Source of the DNA: a virus
IMG/VR virus record: IMGVR_UViG_3300017783_000060
Span: 1 to 41,190 of that record
Length of the DNA stretch: 41,190 nt
Direction: 5' to 3' (one strand)
Shown here: in pieces, positions 1 to 7,180 of the stretch
Position numbering within the stretch: position 1 is the first letter of the stretch
Layout: each line of letters opens with the position of its first letter
Made by a program: the position numbers and the translations under genes
The notes under the pieces: generated by a model
The model's database searches: none
The model's input: the letters and a program-made list of their open reading frames with translations, nothing else
What the model was told of the DNA's origin: nothing

Positions 1-1
1 C

Positions 2-70
2 CCAGGTGCTGTAGTAGAAATACGCAGTATCACATCGCAGTCACTAGCGGGGTTAGGTTGTACGTATTAG
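2..70 (+). CDS. 3' end of an unidentified upstream gene (partial)
   Basis: An open frame enters from the left edge and ends at TAG 68-70. Only 22 residues are visible, ending in SLAGLGCTY. It is followed about 60 bases later by a terminator, which fits the last gene of an upstream transcription unit. In T4-like phages this position would normally hold a neck, baseplate or other structural gene, but the fragment is too short to name. Confidence 0.5.
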   Translation, partial: PGAVVEIRSITSQSLAGLGCTY

Positions 71-131
71 AATGGTATTCGGGTACGTGCTTGTAGGTGT
101 AACCAAGTCCTACCTATTTTGCTTATTTTTT

Positions 132-156
132 AAAAAGGCACTTCGGTGTCTTTTTT
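132..156 (+). terminator. Rho-independent terminator with UUCG tetraloop
   Basis: The arm AAAAAGGCAC and the arm GTGTCTTTTTT enclose a TTCG loop, with one G-U pair, and the downstream arm runs into a T tract. It lies between the partial upstream gene and the late-promoter-like site at 187. Because the A tract and T tract are symmetric it could also work on the opposite strand, but no minus-strand gene is credible here. Confidence 0.85.
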
Positions 157-186
157 CTTGACTAAATTTCCTTAATCTTATTAATT

Positions 187-194
187 GATAAATA
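187..194 (+). promoter_or_regulatory. T4-late-type promoter motif GATAAATA
   Basis: This octamer differs by one base from the T4 late promoter TATAAATA recognised by gp55-type sigma with gp33/gp45. It lies downstream of a terminator and about 100 bases upstream of the gene at 291. The same motif recurs before most transcription groups in this window, which supports it despite the AT-rich background. Confidence 0.6.
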
Positions 195-211
195 CTTGTG
201 TCAGATAGTGT

Positions 212-245
212 GCCGCAAGGCGGACTTATGCTGTACCCACAGCGT
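212..245 (+). promoter_or_regulatory. Folded 5' leader, two hairpins
   Basis: Within the roughly 95-base leader of the gene at 291, GCC-GCAA-GGC (212-221) forms a small GNRA-loop stem. GCTGT (230-234) pairs with ACAGC (239-243) around an ACCC loop and can be extended by two pairs. The Shine-Dalgarno AGGAG lies further downstream, outside the stems. The fold may affect mRNA stability or translation of an abundant structural gene. No known riboswitch consensus is recognised. Confidence 0.35.
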
Positions 246-290
246 AGCTCATAGAACGGGCATTGGACTACTTTTTATAGGAGAAAAAAA

Positions 291-752
291 ATGGGAAGAC
301 CACTTAATAAAAAATTGTTTGGTGTAGCAGGCGCAGGCCCTACAGCAGGCGGAAACGAAATCAAAGTAAACTTTCACAATGGCACAGCCGTTAAAGAAGG
401 TTTCATCGTAAAACAAAAAGCAACTAAAAAGTTTGTTGTAGAAGAAATTGGTACAGGTGGTGAATTTACTTGCACACTTGCAACTGGCAAATTACCAGCC
501 GCTTTAACAGCAGGCGAAATGTCAATTTCAGTACAAGGTTCAGATTCAGAAACTTATGGAGTAAGTAAAATTTCAGGGCGCAAAGTAACTTTAGCATCTC
601 CAAGTGCTACTGGGTCAAATGCATTAGCAGGAACATCGTTACAATACGCTCTAACAGGTTCAGCGGCGGCTGGCATTGTTAGAATGGAAGAAGCTGGTGA
701 TGATAACACATTATCAGGTACTGACGACGACGATTTCACAGAAGACGCATAA
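291..752 (+). CDS. Small virion structural protein (MGRPLNKK family)
   Basis: The 153-residue product opens with MGRPLNKK, a start I associate with small structural proteins of marine T4-like cyanophages and pelagiphages; the exact role is unknown. The sequence is rich in Gly, Ala, Thr and Ser, looks mostly beta, and ends in an acidic tail (DDDDFTEDA). There is no signal peptide or membrane segment. The start is supported by a strong AGGAG followed by an A-rich spacer. It is the first gene after a terminator and a late-promoter-like site, so it probably leads a late transcription unit and may be made in quantity. The structural role is inferred from family memory and context. Confidence 0.7.
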   Translation: MGRPLNKKLFGVAGAGPTAGGNEIKVNFHNGTAVKEGFIVKQKATKKFVVEEIGTGGEFTCTLATGKLPAALTAGEMSISVQGSDSETYGVSKISGRKVTLASPSATGSNALAGTSLQYALTGSAAAGIVRMEEAGDDNTLSGTDDDDFTEDA

Positions 753-806
753 TGAATTAATAGTGTAGGGGAGCAATCCCCTACATTGTTTGCTAAGGAA
801 ACATAA

Positions 807-1754
807 ATGTCAAAAATTTTAAACGTATCAGATAGTAACTATAAAATAAAAGTAGCAAGTGCTGGAACTATTACACTTGATACTGGTGCCACACTTGGTA
901 CAGTTATTCTAACAGGTAACTTACAAGTAAACGGTACACAAACAACTGTTTCATCTGCGGATTTAAATATTACAGACAATATTATTGTTGTAAACAGCGG
1001 AGAAACTGGAGCCGGTGTTACATTAAATACAGCAGGTATTCAAATTGATAGAGGCACATCAGACGATGCTTTTATGATATTTGACGAAAATACTACACAT
1101 AATGATCCAGTAAGTCAAACTAATAGAGGCGGAACGTTTGTTTTTAAAGACAACAGCAATTCTACAAGAGGCATTAAAACAAATTCAATCACAACGGGTG
1201 GTACCGACTTATATCTAATTAATGCTGGAAACAATGTTGTTAGTGTTAGTGGAACAAATGATTACGAAAATCAAGTTACTGACGATGATGATTTACCTAA
1301 TAAAAAATATGTAGACGATGCTATTACAACTGGTATTCAAACTATTACAATCCAAAGTATTCAGCGTGGAGACTCAGCTCTAAACTTATTAGATAGTAGT
1401 CTTGATGGCGGAGTAAGTGAATTTAAAGTTACAATTGACGGAGCAGTAGTAAGTTCGTTTAAATCAGATCAAATTACACTAGAGAGTGTAAAATTTCAAG
1501 ATAGCACAATTACTACAACAGCAGGAAACTTAACGCTATCAAGTGTTGGTAGTGCTTTTGTTGAATTAGATGGCATATTAAGAATGCCTTTACAAGACGA
1601 TAGTTCGGCTATTGCTAGTGATCCTAGTAAGATAGCATTATACGGCAAAGACCCAGACGTCGGAAATACAGGCGTTTGGTATAAAAATAAATATGACTAC
1701 GAAGATGAATTGATAAGTACTAATAGATCATTAATGTTCAGTATGTTATTTTAA
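807..1754 (+). CDS. Tail-fibre-like structural protein
   Basis: The 315-residue product contains the beta-repeat signature of phage tail fibres: LGTVILTGNLQVNGTQTTV followed by LNITDNIIVVNSGE, at about residues 30-70. This 'GNLxVxGTxTTVxS' pattern builds trimeric fibre shafts in many marine phages. A later segment (DDDDLPNKKYVDDAI, about residues 150-175) resembles the PxxKxYVD motif found near fibre attachment regions. The C-terminal part has short beta repeats (LTLSSVGSAFVELDGILRMP). AAGGA upstream serves as ribosome site. Nearby structural genes support a fibre or baseplate role. The exact fibre type cannot be named. Confidence 0.75.
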   Translation: MSKILNVSDSNYKIKVASAGTITLDTGATLGTVILTGNLQVNGTQTTVSSADLNITDNIIVVNSGETGAGVTLNTAGIQIDRGTSDDAFMIFDENTTHNDPVSQTNRGGTFVFKDNSNSTRGIKTNSITTGGTDLYLINAGNNVVSVSGTNDYENQVTDDDDLPNKKYVDDAITTGIQTITIQSIQRGDSALNLLDSSLDGGVSEFKVTIDGAVVSSFKSDQITLESVKFQDSTITTTAGNLTLSSVGSAFVELDGILRMPLQDDSSAIASDPSKIALYGKDPDVGNTGVWYKNKYDYEDELISTNRSLMFSMLF

Positions 1755-1766
1755 GGAAAGAAGCAA

Positions 1767-2111
1767 ATGGCAATAGTAAACAAGAAAATACAAACTTCAG
1801 ATACAACACTTTTAACAGTGCCAGGCGGTAAAAGATATGCTATTACAGCGTTAATGGTATGTAACACACAGCCTGAAGATACTGGTGGTAGTAATGATTC
1901 AATGTTTGATATGCACTTTGTACCAGCAGGACAAACAAGAGGTACAGACGATCCTAACGCTAACCAAATTGTTAATAATTTAAAAGTAGCGGGAGCAGAC
2001 ACTTTTTCTTTTGATACAGAAAAAGTAGTTTTAGAAGCTGGAGATAAGATTATTTTATCAGGACAAGCACCAACAAACTTAGTTTGTACTGTTAGTTATT
2101 TGGAAGTGTAA
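1767..2111 (+). CDS. Small beta-rich virion protein, paralogue of those at 10904 and 21479
   Basis: This 114-residue protein has the pattern TxLLTVPGGKRYAITALMVCN near its start. The pattern is echoed in the products at 10904 (VYTVPPATSTTVIGMNVAN) and 21479 (VYTVPADTYSVVTVSFCN), pointing to one family of small beta-sandwich proteins. There are no catalytic motifs, signal peptide or membrane segment. It sits 12 bases after the preceding fibre gene, has AAGGAAAG as ribosome site, and abuts the next gene directly. It could be a fibre-associated or decoration protein; this is inference from context and repetition. Confidence 0.6.
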   Translation: MAIVNKKIQTSDTTLLTVPGGKRYAITALMVCNTQPEDTGGSNDSMFDMHFVPAGQTRGTDDPNANQIVNNLKVAGADTFSFDTEKVVLEAGDKIILSGQAPTNLVCTVSYLEV

Positions 2112-2639
2112 ATGAGATTTTTAAAAGCACAAACAACATCCAGAGGAGTTAACGCAGATACTAAAGGTGTTAACGTTGATTCTTTAGGATTAATTGATAT
2201 GAACACAACAGGTGCTATGACGATTCCAAAAGGATCACAAGCACAAAGACCTTTTGTTCCAGGTGAAGGCATGTTACGTTATAATAACGATGTGTCAAAC
2301 TTTGAAGTTTATCAAAATGGTGCTTGGAAACCAATTAGATTTAAAGAACCTATTACTATTGTTCAACAAAATTTAGGTAATGGTGACGGAACAGAAACAG
2401 TATTTGGTCCGTTAAATTCAGGAGATAGTTTTTATCCTGTACCAATTTCACAAAATAATGTTCTAGTTACTATTGAGAACGTATTTCAACTAGCAACAAC
2501 AAACTATACAGTTCAACAAAGTTCAGGTGGTAATTTAGCTGGTCCTAATTCACCATACGCAGACGGTTATTACTTAGTATTTGGTAGTGCTGTGCCGACA
2601 GGTAAAGTTGTACAGGTACTACATAACTTCGACAAGTAA
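2112..2639 (+). CDS. Short tail-fibre/receptor-binding-type protein with AQRP module
   Basis: The 175-residue protein carries at about residues 35-80 the module TIPKGSQAQRPFVPG...GMLRYNND, ending in a FEVYxNGAWKPI strand. The same module recurs in genes 2671, 7181 and 21827, and I know it from marine phage tail fibres. The C-terminal half looks like a small beta domain (YTVQQSSGGNLAG, YYLVFGSAVPTGKVVQVL). The ATG follows the TAA of the preceding gene with no gap, and GGAAG within that gene is the only nearby ribosome site, so translational coupling is likely. The product may be a fibre tip or connector. Confidence 0.65.
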   Translation: MRFLKAQTTSRGVNADTKGVNVDSLGLIDMNTTGAMTIPKGSQAQRPFVPGEGMLRYNNDVSNFEVYQNGAWKPIRFKEPITIVQQNLGNGDGTETVFGPLNSGDSFYPVPISQNNVLVTIENVFQLATTNYTVQQSSGGNLAGPNSPYADGYYLVFGSAVPTGKVVQVLHNFDK

Positions 2640-2645
2640 TAAATA
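2638..2645 (+). promoter_or_regulatory. T4-late-type promoter motif AATAAATA
   Basis: The motif overlaps the stop codon of the preceding gene and lies 25 bases before the ATG of the large fibre gene at 2671. It has one mismatch to TATAAATA. The Shine-Dalgarno AGGGGA lies downstream, leaving a short leader. Confidence 0.55.
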
Positions 2646-2670
2646 CAAGTAGTAAACTTAGGGGAACTAC

Positions 2671-5600
2671 ATGGCACAAGTCGCTCGTATTAGTGGTCAG
2701 CTACTACAAGATAATCTACAAAGAGAATTAGCGGATCTTAAATTCGACACGGATCTCTTAGTTGTAAAAAGAGATAATACTCTTGGTATTAATACAACCA
2801 CTACTCCTAGAAATTTAACTATTAATGGTACACTACGTACAGCGTCAGGTAATACTGATCCTGACATTATTTTTCGTAATAGTTTAAAAGTTGGCGATTT
2901 TACTATTGCTACAACAGGTATTAGTACCGGTACAGGAGATGTTACACTTAAATCTACACATCCTGGAGGATTTATTACTACAAACGGTATTGGTAGTTAT
3001 AACTTTGCTGTTAAAGGAGATGGATTACAAGCACTAGGAACTAACGATAGTGTAGGTATTAAACCAGAAGTTTACGACGGACAAACAGCAGTTTGGAATT
3101 CACTTGGCAATTACGGAACATACTGGTATCCAGGTCCAATCAATGCTGTTGATTCTCCAGACAACGACTGTACAAGATTAGAAGCAGAAGCAAATGCTAT
3201 TAGATTAAGAGGAAATCCAACAGCATATGAATTAAGTGTTTTTGATTGGGATAGAGACGGTGATATCCAAGCTGATGATGTTTTAAAAACAGGAACACTA
3301 AACACATCATTTGGCGGCGGACAAGCATTTCCAGCATCAAGAACATTAGGAGATCATCCAGCTCCCGAAGTTTTAAAACAACATATAATTGATTACTATC
3401 CTAGAAGTGCTCCTAAAATATTAAGACTACAAACAGGTAGTACACTTACTGTAACAGGTAATGTACATGCTACAGGTAATATTACATATGGCGGAAGTTC
3501 AATTACTATTGGTGATGATAGTACTGACTCAGCAAGTTTCCTAGCAGAATTTAAAAATAATATTGAACCAGACTTAGACAATGTATACCATATAGGTAAA
3601 GATGACGATAGTACAGGTCCAGCAAAAGGATTTAGAATCAACGTTGATACACTTAACGCAGATACTGTAGATGCCAGTGGAATTATTTATAGAGGTATTG
3701 AACTTACAAAAGATGTGGGATTAATATTTGTTAGTAATGGTAACGGTAACGATACAAATGATGGACGTAATGTAGGTGGTCCATTTGCCACCATTACAAA
3801 AGCTCTTAGTGTAGCACAAGACGGAGATCTAATTTACATATATCCTGGATCTTATCAAGAAGAATTTCCAATGACTGTACCTAAAGGAGTAACAATCCAA
3901 GGTGACAGCATTAGAGGTGTTGAAATTTCTCCAACATCAGCTACTCAAAGTAATGATGCTTTTTTATTAAATGTAGATACTACAATCGAAAATCTTACAA
4001 TTAAAGATTTCTTTTATAACAGTGGTAGTGACACAGGTTATGCTTTTAAATTTGCTAACAATTATAACAATATAGTATTTGAACAAGAACCTGGCAGAAG
4101 TCCTTATATTAGAAATATTACTGTAATTACAAAAGGCACAACTACATCAGTCTCAGATCCAAGAGGTTACGATAGTGCTGACGCAGGACGTGGAGCATTA
4201 GTTGACGGAAACGTAGTAGCATCAACGAGTAGATCAGCAAGTATGCTATTTCATAGTGTTACTTTTATTACACCGGGTGTTACAGGCCTAGTACTTAAAA
4301 GCGGTGTACAAGTTGAATGGCTTAATAGTTTTACATACTTTGCTGAAACATCAATTAAACTAGAACAAGGAACTGGTAGAACATTACCAGGTGGCACAAC
4401 AGCATATGGTGCTGAGCTTAGAATGATTGCTAGTGCTAGTGTTTATGGAAACAAAGGCATTGTAGCAGACGGCGCTGATTGTTTAGCCTACGCAATTAAT
4501 CATAACTTTGCGTATATAGGTTCAGGAAAAAATGTTACTAACGATAATACACAGACAATACAAGCAAACGAAATTACAGAAACTAACAACGCAAAAATTT
4601 ACTTTACATCACAAGATCAAAGAGGAAATTTTAGAGTTGGAGATAAATTTTTAGTTGATCTCGAAAATGAAAGAACTAGTTTTGATGTTGAAAGTATTTT
4701 TGCTAGTAATACTAGAGTACAAATTAGAAACAACAATGATGTAGTAACATTAGAACCAGGACAAATATCATTAGCAAATATAGCAATAGCTGGAAATAAT
4801 ATAGAAACTACTGTTTCTAATTTAGATATAAATGCTGTTGGAAATATTAATTTTACAAGTAATGTAGTTGCTCCTCAAGTTGATATTTCTGGAAACTTTA
4901 CAGTAGGAGGATCATTAACAACATTAGGTGATGCGCCTACAGATACAGTAGACTTTGATACAAATGTAAGTCAAGACTTTGAACCAGGAAATAACGATGG
5001 AATACTAAAGTTATACGGTGATAAAAGTGATCCTAATTTTACATATCCAAAAACATATTCGCTTACAGCAAACGGAACCACGTACACATATAACGCAACA
5101 GGTGAAGATGAAAGAAATTACTTTGCAGGAATTGCCGCACTAAACGTTCCTGGACTTACTGTAGGTTGGCACAGCTTAAACGGATTAACAAATGCAATTC
5201 TAATTACGTATATTTCACAAGCAGTCGGAGATCAATTAGTTTTATTAGGTAACGCATCAGATGCTACAAATGGCTGGGTACATTTAGGACATCAACCCGG
5301 TACATATAAAGCAGACGGTTTAGACTTAGGATCATCAACATTAAGATGGAAAAATGTTTACGCTACAACAGCAAACTTTGATAGTGTAGATATTTCAAAT
5401 CAATCTATTGGGACAAATGTTTCTAACGAAAATTTAAATTTAGTTGCTCCTGACAAAATTAGATTTGAAAATTTAGAATTTAAAGATAATAAAATTATTA
5501 GTAAATTTAGTCCTGAAGGTGAATTTATTGTTGGAGATTCAACAAGTGATGGATACCCAGGAATATTTACAGGCTATCTTTCTTTAAGATCTATATTACC

Positions 5601-7041
5601 AAAGTACACTACTATTTTAGGAATTCCTGTACTAGGCACAGCAACAGTAACAGACGAAGCAGTACAACATGCCGCAAGTTTGTTAGGTAGTTACTTAGAT
5701 AATAACTTTGACGGAGTAGCAGATGATGCTACATTGTACGCTGAGTTCTCAGATGGATTAACAGCTATAATTGTATATGCTGACGCTAGTGAAGAATCAA
5801 CACTAGCATCAAGTTTAGGTGCGTTTGCTGTAAACAGATCATTTGCTGTTCATCAAGACGAAATGAATGGCTATCAATTAGACGGCGCAGGATCAAATAG
5901 AAACTTAGTACAAGAAAAGATTTTTAAAGATCTACTTGTACCAAAAATAACAACTATCTATCCAGATTTAAGTAAAACTAGAGTAAGTACACTTACTACT
6001 GCTATGGATGCCGCACGTGGCGGATACCAGGCAGGAGGACAAGCAGGATATAACTATCCTCCATTTGCTTGGTATACTGATGCTACAGGACTTTCTTATG
6101 ATAACTTAGTATATGAATATTTGTATCTAATTACAGCGGCAGTAGCAGGAAGTCTAGCCTGGCGTTCAGCAACTATAACATCATTGTTTGATCATTATAA
6201 TAGTTTGTTATTATCTAATAACGATACGGCAGGTTACGCTATTGCTACAAACGCAACTTATAAATTGCCAATTACTAATCAACCATCAATTGATTACTGG
6301 ACAAGTGTAACAAATAATTTAGGCGGCACAACTAGAGATATTGAATTCGCTCCTACGCATAATTTAGAGATAAGTTCTACAGGAACACTTTCGTTACCTA
6401 CAGGAACATCAGCTCAAAGACCAACTATATCAGGAGCGTTACGGTACAATACAGATTACGGAACATTTGAAGGTGTTGAAACTGCTGGTAGTGTTTCATT
6501 AGGTGGGATTTACGATACTGACAGAGACACATACTTAGACTTATCAAATAATCAGTTTAATTTTGTTACAGCAGGACAAACAAATCATACACTTAACGGA
6601 ACACTTTTAGAATCAAATGGATTTAGTAGTAATCATAAATTTAGTATCGACGGCAATGTAGTTAGTAATGATGTCCCAGGTGGAAACAGTATATTAAGAT
6701 CAAACGGAACTGGTAAAACTATTGTAGATGACGGATTCTTTGATTTTAAAGATAGTAACTTACATAATACAACTAATCAAATCTTTAAGTTTACACTTAC
6801 TAATGCGACTGGAAATGCGCTTCTAAAAATTGATAATGTAAGCGGTATGGTTGTTCCACAAGGTACAACTGCTCAACGTCCTTCATCACCAGAAGTTGGA
6901 CATACTAGATATAATTTAACACTAGAATATCTTGAAACTTGGAACGGATCTAACTGGATTAATGCAGCTGGTGAAGTTGAAAGTATTGCTACTAGTGATG
7001 TTGAAGAATTAGCGTACTTATTCAACCTTATACTAGACTAA
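2671..7041 (+). CDS. Large tail-fibre/baseplate-associated protein with beta-helix and inserted domain
   Basis: The 1456-residue protein begins with the module RISGQLLQDNLQRELADLKFDTDLL, matched by the protein at 7181. Short beta repeats (GNVHATGNITYGG) follow. A right-handed beta-helix of pectin-lyase type starts at about residue 350 with GNDTNDGRNVGGPFATI and PGSYQEEFPMTVPKGVTIQG. A module ending GNFRVGDKFLV lies near residues 640-665 and occurs in all four giant proteins of the window. Residues about 971-1220 form a foreign-looking insertion listed separately. Two AQRP/RYN modules and a YDTDRDTYLD motif follow, and the C terminus is acidic and helical. The chain probably forms an elongated trimeric fibre. 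No glycosidase catalytic residues could be assigned to the helix, so it may bind rather than cleave. Confidence 0.75.
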   Translation: MAQVARISGQLLQDNLQRELADLKFDTDLLVVKRDNTLGINTTTTPRNLTINGTLRTASGNTDPDIIFRNSLKVGDFTIATTGISTGTGDVTLKSTHPGGFITTNGIGSYNFAVKGDGLQALGTNDSVGIKPEVYDGQTAVWNSLGNYGTYWYPGPINAVDSPDNDCTRLEAEANAIRLRGNPTAYELSVFDWDRDGDIQADDVLKTGTLNTSFGGGQAFPASRTLGDHPAPEVLKQHIIDYYPRSAPKILRLQTGSTLTVTGNVHATGNITYGGSSITIGDDSTDSASFLAEFKNNIEPDLDNVYHIGKDDDSTGPAKGFRINVDTLNADTVDASGIIYRGIELTKDVGLIFVSNGNGNDTNDGRNVGGPFATITKALSVAQDGDLIYIYPGSYQEEFPMTVPKGVTIQGDSIRGVEISPTSATQSNDAFLLNVDTTIENLTIKDFFYNSGSDTGYAFKFANNYNNIVFEQEPGRSPYIRNITVITKGTTTSVSDPRGYDSADAGRGALVDGNVVASTSRSASMLFHSVTFITPGVTGLVLKSGVQVEWLNSFTYFAETSIKLEQGTGRTLPGGTTAYGAELRMIASASVYGNKGIVADGADCLAYAINHNFAYIGSGKNVTNDNTQTIQANEITETNNAKIYFTSQDQRGNFRVGDKFLVDLENERTSFDVESIFASNTRVQIRNNNDVVTLEPGQISLANIAIAGNNIETTVSNLDINAVGNINFTSNVVAPQVDISGNFTVGGSLTTLGDAPTDTVDFDTNVSQDFEPGNNDGILKLYGDKSDPNFTYPKTYSLTANGTTYTYNATGEDERNYFAGIAALNVPGLTVGWHSLNGLTNAILITYISQAVGDQLVLLGNASDATNGWVHLGHQPGTYKADGLDLGSSTLRWKNVYATTANFDSVDISNQSIGTNVSNENLNLVAPDKIRFENLEFKDNKIISKFSPEGEFIVGDSTSDGYPGIFTGYLSLRSILPKYTTILGIPVLGTATVTDEAVQHAASLLGSYLDNNFDGVADDATLYAEFSDGLTAIIVYADASEESTLASSLGAFAVNRSFAVHQDEMNGYQLDGAGSNRNLVQEKIFKDLLVPKITTIYPDLSKTRVSTLTTAMDAARGGYQAGGQAGYNYPPFAWYTDATGLSYDNLVYEYLYLITAAVAGSLAWRSATITSLFDHYNSLLLSNNDTAGYAIATNATYKLPITNQPSIDYWTSVTNNLGGTTRDIEFAPTHNLEISSTGTLSLPTGTSAQRPTISGALRYNTDYGTFEGVETAGSVSLGGIYDTDRDTYLDLSNNQFNFVTAGQTNHTLNGTLLESNGFSSNHKFSIDGNVVSNDVPGGNSILRSNGTGKTIVDDGFFDFKDSNLHNTTNQIFKFTLTNATGNALLKIDNVSGMVVPQGTTAQRPSSPEVGHTRYNLTLEYLETWNGSNWINAAGEVESIATSDVEELAYLFNLILD
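5581..6330 (+). other. Inserted globular domain inside the fibre gene at 2671
   Basis: About residues 971-1220 of the fibre break the low-complexity beta pattern with a mixed alpha/beta sequence: TDEAVQHAASLLGSYLDNNFDGVADD, then MDAARGG, YPPFAWYTD, and a helical YLYLITAAVAG stretch. I recall a family of standalone marine proteins with the order 'HAANVLAQYLDNDEDGxxD ... EExxHLIT ... AMDxARGG ... YPxxAWYTY ... TEYFYWALTS ... YKLP'. The order matches, but the EExxHLIT-type segment is replaced by QEKIFKDLLV, so any metal site there would be lost. The comparison is from memory. Confidence 0.5.
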
Positions 7042-7053
7042 TTTCTCTTTTCA

Positions 7054-7061
7054 GCTAAATA
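7054..7061 (+). promoter_or_regulatory. T4-late-type promoter motif GCTAAATA
   Basis: The motif has two mismatches to TATAAATA and is the same variant seen at 21453. It lies just after the stop of the large fibre gene and 120 bases before the next ATG, leaving a long leader like that of the gene at 291. Confidence 0.45.
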
Positions 7062-7069
7062 ATATTAAT

Positions 7070-7164
7070 GCATCAAAGAGGGTCGACCAACCCGATGCTG
7101 GACAAACTGTGGTTAGCCGGCAAAGAACAATATGTTGAAAATTAGGCTAGAGGGACAGGATCCC
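7070..7164 (+). promoter_or_regulatory. Structured 5' leader of the gene at 7181
   Basis: GCATC (7070-7074) pairs with GATGC (7094-7098), with a five-base bulge on one side only and an inner GGG/CCC stem (7080-7082 with 7091-7093). TAGCC (7114-7118) pairs with GGCTA (7145-7149). GGG (7152-7154) can pair with CCC (7162-7164) just before the AGGAG ribosome site at 7171. The stretch is more G+C-rich than its surroundings and has no open frame. It may be a stability or translation element, or a regulatory RNA fold; no known riboswitch is recognised. Confidence 0.4.
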
Positions 7165-7180
7165 CGTATTAGGAGAGAAG

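Noticed and set aside
1686-1694. Further ATAAATA-like octamers inside coding sequence taken as promoters
   Set aside because: Such matches are expected by chance in AT-rich genes. Only copies between gene groups and before a ribosome site were kept.
3720-4660. Reading the beta-helix domains as active pectate lyases or depolymerases
   Set aside because: The fold-type repeats are visible but no catalytic residue set could be identified, and such helices are often purely structural in phage fibres.
7070-7164. A known riboswitch in the long leader
   Set aside because: The stems are plausible, but no conserved core of a riboswitch class I know could be matched, and the downstream gene is structural.
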